Shown here piece after piece: positions 49,349 through 58,020 of a DNA stretch of 64,000 bases. Below the pieces are notes generated by a model. That model ran no database searches, was not told the DNA's origin, and saw only the letters and a list, made by a program, of their open reading frames with translations. This DNA comes from Chloroflexota bacterium. GTDB taxonomy: Bacteria > Chloroflexota > UBA11872 > UBA12225 > JAJDUF01. Position numbers and translations under genes: made by a program. The stretch is from contig JAJDUF010000010.1 in assembly GCA_022826725.1 (NCBI GenBank), forward strand, positions 124,001 to 188,000, written 5' to 3'. The stretch's first letter is position 1. The number at the start of each line of letters is the position of its first letter.

Positions 49349-50689
49349 TCAGGCCGGAACTCCGTCCAGGTACCACGGCGAGGCCTGGGTGATCCGCACC
49401 GGAGTCAACTCGCCGGTCGGATTGCCGTCGTGCGGGAAGAAGACCAGCTTATTCGTGCGGGTACGTCCACCCCAACGCTTGGTTGTTGACCGCTGATCCT
49501 TGCGGCGCTGCGACGGCCCTTCGACGAGCACCTCCGTCACTGCGCTGACGAGCGCTTGGTTGCGGCGGAGGGCGATCTCGCGCTGGGTGTCTTCGACGGC
49601 GCGGCGGCGGCGCTTCTTTTCGGGCGGCGGCACGTCGTCCGGCCACACCTCCGGGGCCGGCGTGCCGCGGCGGGGCGAATACATGGCGACATGCACCACG
49701 TCGAACTCGATGTCGCGGAGCATTTCCAGCGTGCGCTCGAACTGCACCGCCGTCTCGCCGGGGAACCCGACGATCACGTCGGTCGAGAGCGACACGTCGG
49801 GCACGCGCTCGCGGATCGTCCCGATGAGCGCGCGATAGTCTTCGGACCGGTAGCGGCGAGCCATCCGCCGCAGCACGTCATTGTCACCGGCCTGGAAGGG
49901 CAAGTTGATGTGCTCGCAGACGTGCGGGAGATCGCGCACCGCGTCAATGAGGTCGAGGGTCATGTGGTTGGGGTGGGAGGTCAGGAAACGCACCCGCTCC
50001 AGCCCCTCGATACCGTCGAGACGCTCCAGCAAGTGGGAGAGCCGCGGCTGGTCGGGCAGGTCTTCACCGTAGGCATCCACCGTCTGGCCGAGCACCGTGA
50101 CCTCGCGGGCGCCTTCAGCCTGCACCAGCCACGAGACTTCCCGCCGAATCTCGTCTACCGGGCGCGAGATCTGCGGGCCGCGCGTGTAGGGGACGATGCA
50201 GTAGGTGCAGCGGTAGTTGCAGCCATAGATGGCGGGCACGTGCCGCGAGACGCCGTGTAGCGCGACGGCCGTGTGGTCAAGTCCCTGGCGAGGCACGAGC
50301 GCGCCGAGGTCGAGATCGCCGAAATCGGGCGGATCGGCGAGGCCGCGGTCGGACAGCCAGGCCAGCAGCGACTCGGGCTGGCGCGGATCCACGTAGACAT
50401 CCACGACAGGCGCCCGTTGCAGAAAGCCCTCCACGTTGCCATCGGAGACGCAGCCGCTCGCGGCGACGACGAGCGAGGAGCGCGCGCGCTTGAGCTGGGC
50501 GACTTCACGCAAGTGGCCCCACAGGCGGTCCTCGGCGGTCTGGCGGACCGAGCAACTCATCAACACGACGAGATCGGCGCCAGCGGTGTCGGGCACCTGG
50601 ACGTGGCCTTGCTCGGTAAGCACGCGGGACAGACGCTCGGAATCGGCCACGTTCATCTGGCAGCCGATCACCCAAAAGGCGAAGCGCAT
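49349..50689 (-). CDS. miaB: tRNA-2-methylthio-N6-dimethylallyladenosine synthase
   Basis: A 446-residue methylthiotransferase. N-terminal UPF0004 domain with three Fe-S cysteines (VIGCQMN near 10, LMSCSVRQ near 47, ASGCVSD near 81), the radical SAM motif YGCNYRCTYC near 155, and a C-terminal TRAM domain (about 375-440). It adds a methylthio group at A37 of tRNAs reading UNN codons. The C-x-x-x-C-x-x-C spacing is intact. It follows darA by 35 bp on the same strand and is probably co-transcribed. Confidence 0.95.
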   Translation of the reverse strand: MRFAFWVIGCQMNVADSERLSRVLTEQGHVQVPDTAGADLVVLMSCSVRQTAEDRLWGHLREVAQLKRARSSLVVAASGCVSDGNVEGFLQRAPVVDVYVDPRQPESLLAWLSDRGLADPPDFGDLDLGALVPRQGLDHTAVALHGVSRHVPAIYGCNYRCTYCIVPYTRGPQISRPVDEIRREVSWLVQAEGAREVTVLGQTVDAYGEDLPDQPRLSHLLERLDGIEGLERVRFLTSHPNHMTLDLIDAVRDLPHVCEHINLPFQAGDNDVLRRMARRYRSEDYRALIGTIRERVPDVSLSTDVIVGFPGETAVQFERTLEMLRDIEFDVVHVAMYSPRRGTPAPEVWPDDVPPPEKKRRRRAVEDTQREIALRRNQALVSAVTEVLVEGPSQRRKDQRSTTKRWGGRTRTNKLVFFPHDGNPTGELTPVRITQASPWYLDGVPA

Positions 50690-50724
50690 AGCTCAACAGC
50701 CAGGTGTCGTTCGTGGGGCGCGTG

Positions 50725-51003
50725 CTAGACGCGCAGGAGGCGATTGGCGTGGAGCACGAAGATGGTAGCTCGATGCGCGTCGGAGCGGTTAGGATCGGCA
50801 CTGGCTTCGGCGTGCTCGCGGACGATTTCGATGAGCTGCTCGACGCGATCTTTTTCCGTGCCGAGCAAAAGGGTGACGTTCCCGCGCCGGAGAAAGCCGC
50901 CGACGGTGTTGATCCGGGTTGGCCCCGGATAGCCCATCCCAACCAGAGTCTCGGTAATGCGGTCGGCGTCCTGGCTTTGCACAATGGCCAACACCAGCTT
51001 CAT
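50725..51003 (-). CDS. darA: cyclic-di-AMP receptor, PII-like
   Basis: A 92-residue protein of the DUF970/DarA family: MKLVLAIVQSQDADRITETL, then GYPGPTRINTVGGFLRRGNV, then TLLLGTEKDRVEQLIEIVRE. The TRINTVGGFLRRGN loop is the conserved ligand-binding signature of c-di-AMP-binding PII-like trimers. The usual family start MKLV is at 51003; the frame also runs back to 51057 with a basic extension that may be real. It lies ahead of miaB. Confidence 0.85.
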   Translation of the reverse strand: MKLVLAIVQSQDADRITETLVGMGYPGPTRINTVGGFLRRGNVTLLLGTEKDRVEQLIEIVREHAEASADPNRSDAHRATIFVLHANRLLRV

Positions 51004-51105
51004 GGGGGTGCCGGTGCGACCCTTCTTGCGTGCCGTCCTCTGCGCCATGGCAGCCATTATACCACATTGGCACGCCTAGCCCGGACATGGCCGCCTAAGG
51101 ATGGT

Positions 51106-51155
51106 CCTCACCCCCCGGCCCGCTCGCCATCGCGGAGCGATAGAGAGGGGGAGTA
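51106..51155. repeat. CTCGCCATCGCGGAGCGATAGAGAG-type repeat
   Basis: CCTCACCCCCCGGCCCGCTC, GCCATCGCGGAGCGATAGAG, AGGGGGAGTA; nearly identical to the copy at 43290. Confidence 0.7.
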
Positions 51156-51210
51156 GATACCTGCAAGCGGGGGATGGTGGAGAGTTGGTTTGTAGTGGTT
51201 ACCAAGCCTC

Positions 51211-53034
51211 TCACTTGTAGCGGTCGGCTTGCAGGGCATAGAGCTTGGCGTAGGTGCCGCCGCGCGCCGTTAGCTCGTGATGGGGGCCGTGCTCGGTGAT
51301 GCGGCCACCTTCCAGTACCGCGATGACGTCGGCCATCCGCACGGTGCTGAACCGGTGCGAGATGAGCAGCGTCGTTCGACCGGCCATCAGTTCAGCAAAA
51401 CTGCGGTAGGTCTCGTACTCGGCCGCTGCGTCCAGGGCGGCCGTCGGCTCATCGAGCACGAGGAAATCGGCCTGCTGGCGCATGAATACTCGTGCCAGGG
51501 CGATCTTCTGCCACTCACCCCCGGATAGGTCTGCCCCGACACCCTCACCCATCAGCTAGCGGCTCAACAGCGTCTCGTACCCCTGCGGCAGCGCGGCCAG
51601 TGCCTCATGAATACCGGCACTCTTCGCGGCCTGCTGCACCCGGTCCCGATCAGCGAGCCGGCGCACGTCGCCGACGCCGATATTCTCGCGCGCGGTCAAG
51701 CCGTACTGGGCGAAGTCTTGGAAGACGGCGCCGAGGCGTGCCCGGAGCGCCGCCGGTGAAAAATCGCGCAGGTCGGTGCCGTCCCAGAGAATGTGGCCCT
51801 CCGTCGGATCGTAGAGGCGCGTCAGCAGCTTGACCAGGGTGGTCTTGCCGGCGCCATTGCTGCCGACGAGGGCCGTACACCGGTTGGCCGGGATGGTCAG
51901 GTTGACGTGGCGCAAGACCCACGGATGCTCCTCCGAATACCGGAACGAGACGTTGCGTAGCTTGATGCCGGTGGTCAGCCGCCCGATGGGCCGGCCGGGG
52001 GACGCGACGGGCATTGGCTCCGGCAGCGCGGCCAGGTCGGTGAAGCGCCGAAAGAACAGCAAGCTCTCGTTGAGGCTGGCGATGGCAAAGACGAGGCCGG
52101 TCAGGCCGCCTTGCACACTACCGACGGCGCTGGTGTAGAGCGTGACGTCGCCGAGGCTGATGCGCCCGGCAAAGGCCTGGAGCACGACCACGACAAAGGC
52201 CGCGCTGGCGACGAGGCTACTGAGCAGCCCCAGGCCCGACTCCCAGCGTAGCTCGCGGGCCTGTTGCCGGCGCTGCGCCCGATGGATGGCCTGATAGCCG
52301 CGCCGAAACCGGGCGAGGAAGTAGTCGGCCAGGCCGAACAGCCGCAGCTCCTTGACAAAGGGTAGGCCGGAGAGGATTGAGCCGTAATACGAGGCCTGCC
52401 GCTCCTGGGGGCTGTTCTCCTCCGCCAGCAGCAGGCGGTACCGACCGAGCTTCAACTCCACGACCAGCCGGACGGCCGCCGCCCCGGCATACAAGGCGGC
52501 GAGCAGCGGGCTGAAGGCCAGCAGCACCACCAGAAAACCGCTCAGGGTGACGGTGCTCTGCAGCACGTTACTGAAGATGTGGACCGTTTGCTCCGGCCCC
52601 ATCATCGCGCCTTGGGTGGCCAGCTGCATGCGGTCGTAGAAGCGCGGATCCTCGAAATAGCGCAGCCCCACGAAGCGGTTGACCTGCCGATAGACGGCGA
52701 GCTGGGCCTGGAGGGTGACACGCCGGCTCAACTCGGCGGTGAGGAAGGTGCTGCCGTGCGTCATGGTACTGCTCAGGGCCGCGAGGAGCGCCTGCGCGGC
52801 CAGCAGGGGCAGCACGGTAGCGACCACGTTGCTCGGCGTATTGCCCTGCAGCGCCTGGGCGAGTAGGTCAAAGAGGAGCTTTGTTACCCAGGCGGTCGCT
52901 ACCGGGACCAGCCCCTGCGTGACATTGAGCACCAGCACGCCACTGAAGCAGGCCGGCTGCGCCTGCCACGCCAGCGCCACCAACTGTCCGGTCTGGCGGG
53001 CAAAGCGGATGACGGCAGATACCCGGCGCCGCAT
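51211..53034 (-). pseudogene. ABC transporter (fused permease-ATPase) with in-frame amber codon
   Basis: The frame encodes a fused ABC exporter of about 607 residues. Transmembrane region about 20-310, Walker A GSNGAGKTTLVKL near 385, Q-loop, then PQGYETLLSR followed by TAG (51556-51558). The frame continues without shift as LMGEGVGADLSGGEWQKIAL, Walker B FLVLDEPTAALD and the H-loop LISHRFSTV. A single substitution thus separates the ATPase into two parts, just before the signature motif. It may be a recent nonsense mutation or a sequencing error; readthrough is unproven. It abuts the signal peptidase gene with no gap. Confidence 0.85.
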
Positions 53035-53616
53035 TTACGAATACTCCCGCCGCTCCGCAAACACGCGGTCGTCGTCCGGGGAGTGAGCCGTGCGTCTGAC
53101 ATCTCTGATCCACGTTCCGTCCGGCAATCGTGTGCGGACGACTGTTCTCTTCCCCGGCAGCTTGGTCAGGACAATGCCCCGCAGACTGCGGAGCGGCAGT
53201 GGTCCCCAGTGGCGCGAGTCGCGGCTGCCCGGCCGATTGTCGCCGCATACGAACAGGTGGCGCGGTGGCACGGCCAAGCGCTGTGTTTCGTCGTTGCCGG
53301 TATGCACGGTGTCCCCGGGCAGCCCCACCACGCGCTTGACGTACAACGCCGGCTCCTGCGGGCTGGACCATCGTGCCCGCGCGCGGTCGGCTTCATGCTC
53401 GACGACGACGTTGCGGCCGCGGTGCAACCAGCGGTGCGGGCAGAGCCGCCAGACCAGCACACGATCTCCATAGTGGAGCGTCGGTACCATGCTCGCCCCC
53501 TCCACGACCACGACTAACAGCACTCTCCGCAGCAACAACCAGGCGGCAGCGACCAGCAGGAGCCAATACGCAACACCTAACCAGCGACTCACTCTGTTCG
53601 GAATATCTCCCTCCAC
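53035..53616 (-). CDS. lepB: signal peptidase I (S26 family)
   Basis: A 193-residue membrane protease that cleaves signal peptides outside the membrane. One N-terminal transmembrane helix (about 12-37), the Ser nucleophile in VEGASMVPTLHYGD near 42, the Lys general base in LYVKRVVGLPGDTV near 93, and the conserved CGDNRPGSRDSRHWGPL near 123-139. Start is a GTG at 53616. It directly precedes the ABC exporter (stop TAA then ATG), so the two are one transcript, and may process cargo of that exporter. Confidence 0.9.
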   Translation of the reverse strand: MEGDIPNRVSRWLGVAYWLLLVAAAWLLLRRVLLVVVVEGASMVPTLHYGDRVLVWRLCPHRWLHRGRNVVVEHEADRARARWSSPQEPALYVKRVVGLPGDTVHTGNDETQRLAVPPRHLFVCGDNRPGSRDSRHWGPLPLRSLRGIVLTKLPGKRTVVRTRLPDGTWIRDVRRTAHSPDDDRVFAERREYS

Positions 53617-53642
53617 GCTCGGTAGCTCGGCCGGCCGGCCAC

Positions 53643-54959
53643 TCAGCGGCGGGTCGTACCCGTGAAGGGTGGGGTCGCTTCGGCGGCAATCTTGTTGAGT
53701 TGGGTGATGAGGTCATCCACCCCCTTGCCGAGGTCCTGCTGCCAGACCACGGTGTCCTGGAAGGTCTTGCCGATGGCGTTGCTCACCTGGGCGTACTCCG
53801 GGGGATCGAACGGTGGCCGACCGTAGCGCAGCCACAGGTCAATGACCTGCTGAGTCTTCGGATTGTCCAAGTACCCCAGGCCCAGAATGGACCGGCGGGG
53901 CGGAATAGCGCGGCGGATATTGGTGTATTCATGGAGCGTGACCGGTTCGAGGAGCAGCGTAAGCAACTCCCACGCGAGGTCCGGGTGCTCGGATTGCGAA
54001 CTGAGATGCAAGACAGCCGAGTGCGTATAGATCAGGGGAGAAACCTGGCGGCTGCCGGGGAGGGCATACTGTTTACCCGGCGCCGGGAGTTGCCCCACCA
54101 CGATGTCCGCCGGTGGGGGTGCCTGGTCCCACAGGGCCTGGGCGGTGGCAAGCTCGCCCGGGTTGACTCTAAGCGTCAGTGGGAGGGGGGTAGCATCCGG
54201 GGGTGGTTTAGGATTAATACGATCCCACACCTTCGACCGCTGCTGGCCCGCCTCCTCGCGTGTCCTCTGCGGCAGTACCGGTAACCAAGCGTGGGCCAAC
54301 TGGCCAGTCTCCCAAAGGTGCTTGGTATACATGATGAGTTGGGCTATTTGCGCATCTTGGAGTGGCTCCACGCCCGCGGGAAGCACCGCGTGGTAGAGGT
54401 GCCGCAAGAACAGCAGGATCTCCTCTGCTTCACCGCCAAAGCCGGCGCGACCCGCCTCATACAGCGTGGCCCCGGTGCTCTGCAGCAGCCACCAGAACCA
54501 CTGCGGACCGGGGCCGTTCACGCCCTGACGCACGACCTGGTGGCCTTCCACACTTGGTGGACTGTGCGGCGGCAGCCAGCAGGTCTTCCCAGGTGGTCGG
54601 CAGGCGCAGGAGGCCCAAGGCCCGGAGCAGCGCCTGGTTGTAGTAGAGCGTATAGACCTGGGTAAAGAGCGGCAGACCCCACTGCTGGCGATCATACTGG
54701 CCAGCCGCCAGGGCCGGGCGGACGAAATCGGCGTGATCCGGCCACTGGCGCACCCGGCCGTCCAGTCGTGCGGCTAGGCCGTGCCGAACGACCGCCCGGC
54801 CGCGCCGGTCATCCGCCAGGAAGAGGTCGGGTGCCTCGCCGGCGGCGGTGCAGTGTCGGCGGGCGGAGGTGCTGCCTCGCGGTCACAGGCCGCAGCTACC
54901 ACGCTGCCAATGGCAGCAATAGAGCCGATCAGATACTGTCGGCGGGCGAAACGGATCAT
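53643..54959 (-). pseudogene. extracellular solute-binding lipoprotein gene with two frameshifts
   Basis: Three frames together describe one solute-binding protein. The start 54959 gives a lipoprotein signal (IGSIAAIGSVVAAACDREAA). Near 54836-54850 the frame must change to read PDLFLADDRRGRAVVRHGLA and QWPDHADFVRPALAAGQYDR. Near 54545-54560 it changes again to VEGHQVVRQGVNGPGPQWFW and runs to 53643. Only about 20 residues separate the lipobox from PDLFLADD, where some 60-70 are usual, so there is also an N-terminal deletion. ABC sugar or peptide uptake was the likely original role. Confidence 0.8.
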
Positions 54960-55189
54960 GAGACCCTCCTTCCTTCCAAAGGGGTGCGGACCGTCGAGAA
55001 GACAACGGCGGCACCCTCATCAGCTACTTCGCCACAGCGCTCACGCTCACCTCCTTCCTGATCCCAGTTTCTTGGCCCGTGCGCGGTGCAACGGCCGCCC
55101 AAGGCCGCGCAGTTGGTGGCCTTGCCGGCGGACGACAGGGCAAAGGCCAGAGCAGTTGTCACCGCCGAGAAGAGCAACAGGTGCAGCAT
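54956..55189 (-). CDS. small secreted-type protein, uncertain
   Basis: A 77-residue ORF: a hydrophobic signal-like start MLHLLLFSAVTTALAFALSS, then AGKATNCAALGGRCTAHGPR with two Cys and a polar tail. GGGGAG precedes the ATG, and the stop overlaps the ATG of the broken solute-binding gene (ATGA), which supports translation. It is not recognised. It could be a small exported peptide connected with the signal peptidase and ABC exporter downstream, or a chance ORF. Confidence 0.35.
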   Translation of the reverse strand: MLHLLLFSAVTTALAFALSSAGKATNCAALGGRCTAHGPRNWDQEGGERERCGEVADEGAAVVFSTVRTPLEGRRVS

Positions 55190-55388
55190 GACCACACTCC
55201 CCCAGCGGTACGGCCTGCCTGGTGCTGTCGGTGGAGCGGTCCACGCTCCAGACAGCCACTCGCGTCGGCACTGCACCTATGGTACGCCCGTTGTGGGGTC
55301 AAGACCTTAGGGAAAACCCTAGTCTTTGACCGGTACGGGGTGGGGAAGGGGGCAGATGGAGCGGAGGAGCACTGCCGGGCAGCCTCCG

Positions 55389-55423
55389 GCCCCCCTATGG
55401 TCCCCCCGCTGTGGCGGGGGGAC
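55389..55423. repeat. GCCCCCCTATGGTCCCCCCGC...GCGGGGGGACG repeat
   Basis: GCCCCCCTATGGTCCCCCCG, CTGTGGCGGGGGGACG; the best preserved copy of this hairpin family in the window, after the response regulator gene. Confidence 0.65.
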
Positions 55424-55461
55424 GGTGACGCGGGCGGAGGTGGGCCAGCGTGGGGCCAGGC

Positions 55462-56112
55462 TCAGAGTAGTCCGTGCTCCCTGGCCTTGCGTAGTACCTC
55501 TCCGCGCGAGTGGGCATTCAGTTTCAGGAACAGGTTGTGGACGTGGTACTCTACCGTTGCCGGGGTAAGGTGGAGCGCCGCAGCGATTTCTTTGTTGTGC
55601 CAGCCTTTGTCGAGCAGGGTCAGCACTGCCGCTTGGCGCTCCGTGAGGACGATGTCGGGACTCGCGACGCTTGGCGGCACTATGCTCGGTGGCCAGAAGG
55701 TCTGCCCGGCTGCTACCGCCCGAATGGCTTGGGCGATCCGATACGGGCCTTCCCGCTTGGTGAGGTAGCCGGATACGCCCAGGCGACGCAGCTCTCGCAG
55801 CGTTGCGGCGTCATTGCGCTCGGTGAAGGCGATGAACTTCACCGCTGGTTGGGTTTCATACACGTGCTGCGCGACTTCCAAGCCGCTCAGATCGGGCAGC
55901 GTCAGACCCAGCAAGACGATGTCGGGCCGGAGATCGCGGATGACACTTACGGCCTCAACGCCGGAGCCGGTGACGTTAACAACGTCAATGTCTTCCGCCA
56001 GCCGGCTCAGGGCCCAGGGGAGGCACTGCCGCACGACGGCGAAGCTGTCCACGATTACGACGTGGATTCGGTGCTCGTGTTGTTGCAAGGCAGCCCCCTC
56101 CCACGCCTGCAT
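55462..56112 (-). CDS. LuxR/NarL-type response regulator without phospho-acceptor Asp
   Basis: A 216-residue protein with a receiver domain (about 15-130) and a LuxR-type HTH (about 150-212: LTERQAAVLTLLDKGWHNKE, IAAALHLTPATVEYHVHNLF). The receiver keeps VVIVDSF, the Thr-like switch in FIAFTERND and the Lys in GYLTKREG. At the phosphorylation site, usually LxDLxMP, it reads VLLGLTLPDLSG, with Gly in place of Asp. It must be regulated differently, if at all. No sensor kinase gene is adjacent. Start may also be the GTG at 56136. Confidence 0.87.
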   Translation of the reverse strand: MQAWEGAALQQHEHRIHVVIVDSFAVVRQCLPWALSRLAEDIDVVNVTGSGVEAVSVIRDLRPDIVLLGLTLPDLSGLEVAQHVYETQPAVKFIAFTERNDAATLRELRRLGVSGYLTKREGPYRIAQAIRAVAAGQTFWPPSIVPPSVASPDIVLTERQAAVLTLLDKGWHNKEIAAALHLTPATVEYHVHNLFLKLNAHSRGEVLRKAREHGLL

Positions 56113-56231
56113 ACACGTGAACACTATTTCACGCACTTATTCAACACCCAACGTTTGTCACTGTCAAATGGTGCTTGCCGAGGGCTAGGGTTTTCTCTCG
56201 TCTTTGGGTGAACGGAACACCGGGGCCGTGC

Positions 56232-56237
56232 TACAAT
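56232..56237 (+). promoter_or_regulatory. candidate -10 box of the ssrA promoter
   Basis: TACAAT, 5 of 6 matching the consensus, 73 nt before the mature tmRNA 5' end. The -35 region at 17 bp upstream (TGAACG) is weak. Confidence 0.35.
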
Positions 56238-56257
56238 GGAGATGGTGGGGTAGTGAG

Positions 56258-56310
56258 CGTCTGTAGTCGGCGCGCGGCTACCACGCCGGGGCCTTTTCCA
56301 ACTACAGACG
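56258..56310 (+). promoter_or_regulatory. hairpin in the tmRNA precursor leader
   Basis: CGTCTGTAGT (56258-56267) is the exact complement of ACTACAGACG (56301-56310). The right arm ends on the first base of the mature tmRNA, so the precursor would carry a 10-bp stem right up to the RNase P cleavage site. Confidence 0.6.
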
Positions 56311-56673
56311 GGGATGACGGGTTTCGACAGGGCAGGGAAGCTCGCGGTAGCAAGCCGAGCTGCCGGTATGCTGGCTCGCTAAACCACCGGCAACAAAATC
56401 AACTGCCAACAAACAGCAGTTCGCACTCGCTGCCTAACTAACAGGTAGCGCGTCCGCCCGTGGCCCACCCTCGATGGGCCCGGCGCGGGCGTCATCATAA
56501 TCGAGGTGCAGTCGTCCCGAGGCTCATAGGGACGGTCCAAGCTACATGAGCTGGCGTTGAAGGGTGTTCGTCCTCTGTTCCCCCCAACGTGAAAGCAAAA
56601 GAGGTCTATGCTTGTAGAAGCCGCCGGTTACCCTGTGTTGGACGGGGCGTTCGACTCGCCCCCATCTCCACCA
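56310..56673 (+). ncRNA. ssrA: tmRNA
   Basis: The 5' GGGGATG pairs with CATCTCC before the terminal ACCA, forming the acceptor stem, and GACGGGTTTCGACAG near the 5' end is the conserved tmRNA start. The reading frame GCC...TAA at 56405-56437 encodes the degradation tag ANKQQFALAA. The T-arm reads GGGCGTTCGACTCGCCC. CCA is encoded. Length is 364 nt. It rescues ribosomes on mRNAs without stop codons and marks the products for proteolysis, together with SmpB encoded elsewhere. Confidence 0.95.
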
Positions 56674-56709
56674 TGAGGCACGGCGACGGTCGCCCAGCGG
56701 GGGCGGCCG

Positions 56710-57804
56710 TTACGCTTTCCGGCCGCGGGTCAAGCCGGTGCGCTCGAAGTAGGCAAAGAGGGCATCCGTGGAGCGGAAGACCGGCGCGGTGCAGTAGTAG
56801 CTGAAGAAGGGGCTAGGCTCGGTGGGCGGCAGCCACACGGCGAACACTTGCTTGCCATTTGCCACGGCGTAGATCATCTCGCTGATGACGCCGGCCGAGA
56901 GCACCGTCGTGGGGTAGTACACGACAACCAGGTCGCTCTGCTTGATGAGCTTGTAGTCACGGGCGACCGTCTGATCGGCCATATATTGCGATTCGGCTGG
57001 CGTGAAGGTCGTCTCGGAAGTGGAGACCTCTCCATCATCACCATCGTTCTGCGCCTCCCCCGCTCCAGTTGTGGGAGGCGGACCAGCGGGCGTAGCCGGC
57101 TGCGGCGCTTGGCTGTCCTTGATCGCCATGGGGTCGAAGACCACAAACTGCTCGTCCAGCTGCGTGCCCAACGCCTCGCACTCGGCCTGCAGGTCCGGCT
57201 GGTCTACGATGTGGGTGATGGGGTAGCTGCGATAGACCGTCGGCACTGCGGGGCGAAACATCAGCCGATAGAGCGTGTCGGGGGGCTGGTCACGCGCAAT
57301 CAGGTAGTGGGGCTGGCGCTGGAAGCTCGCCATCATCTCGGTGACAAAGGTCTCCTCGTCGCGCCAGGTCAGCAGATCGTGGTAGGAGTAGTGGCGCCAA
57401 CGCGCTTGGCGGTCGAGCCGGCCTTTGATCGCGGTGATCGTGTCGCTGATCGTCACGTAGAGATCGGGCTGCAATTGGTTGAGGTAGTGGACATCGAAAC
57501 CCGGGATGAGCGCATTGCGCCAGCGGAAGAGCGCGTGGGTAGCGAGGATGAAATGGGGGGTTGTCTCGGCCAAGCGGAGCACCTGCTCCAGGGCCGCGGC
57601 GCGGAGGGCTTCGAGTGTCGAGGCGGCGGTATCGAGGATGGTCTCTTCCTCCACCGGCTGACCACGGTCGGCCGCGATCCGGAACATGATCTCCTTGACA
57701 TCGAAGACGGCCACCTCGTGGCCGTGACGATGCGCCAGCGCAGCCACCTCGCGGACATAGTCGAGGCGGCCGGTACCGCTCATCCCGGTGCAGACGACTC
57801 TCAT
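56710..57804 (-). CDS. P-loop-like protein with nucleoside deoxyribosyltransferase-like C-terminus
   Basis: A 364-residue protein. The N-terminal half has an adenylate kinase-like order: VVCTGMSGTGRLDYVREVAA (about 4-23), VAVFDVKEIMF, HFILATHALFRW. The P-loop lacks Lys-Thr (GMSGTGRL), so ATP binding may be altered. The C-terminal third, SDLVVVYYPTTVLSAGVISE then MIYAVANGKQVFAVW, resembles nucleoside 2-deoxyribosyltransferase or TIR-like nucleotide-handling domains; a Pro/Gly/Asp-rich linker (about 235-270) joins them. Function unknown. It ends 36 bp after ssrA and runs towards it. Confidence 0.7.
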   Translation of the reverse strand: MRVVCTGMSGTGRLDYVREVAALAHRHGHEVAVFDVKEIMFRIAADRGQPVEEETILDTAASTLEALRAAALEQVLRLAETTPHFILATHALFRWRNALIPGFDVHYLNQLQPDLYVTISDTITAIKGRLDRQARWRHYSYHDLLTWRDEETFVTEMMASFQRQPHYLIARDQPPDTLYRLMFRPAVPTVYRSYPITHIVDQPDLQAECEALGTQLDEQFVVFDPMAIKDSQAPQPATPAGPPPTTGAGEAQNDGDDGEVSTSETTFTPAESQYMADQTVARDYKLIKQSDLVVVYYPTTVLSAGVISEMIYAVANGKQVFAVWLPPTEPSPFFSYYCTAPVFRSTDALFAYFERTGLTRGRKA

Positions 57805-58020
57805 CGTGTTACCCAACTCGACTTCTACCAGAGCACACGATACCTCGCGCCGCCCCTAACCTGGCAGGGGCGGGAGACGACTGATGCACGCGCCATCGGT
57901 ATCGTTTGGGTGAATAATGCAGGCCCACCGACCACATAAAGCGTAGCACCAAGCCAAGGTGCGGCCGTATCCTTACGGGGTGAGGAAGCTCAAGCTCCGT
58001 ACAAGCGAGGAACACACTAC

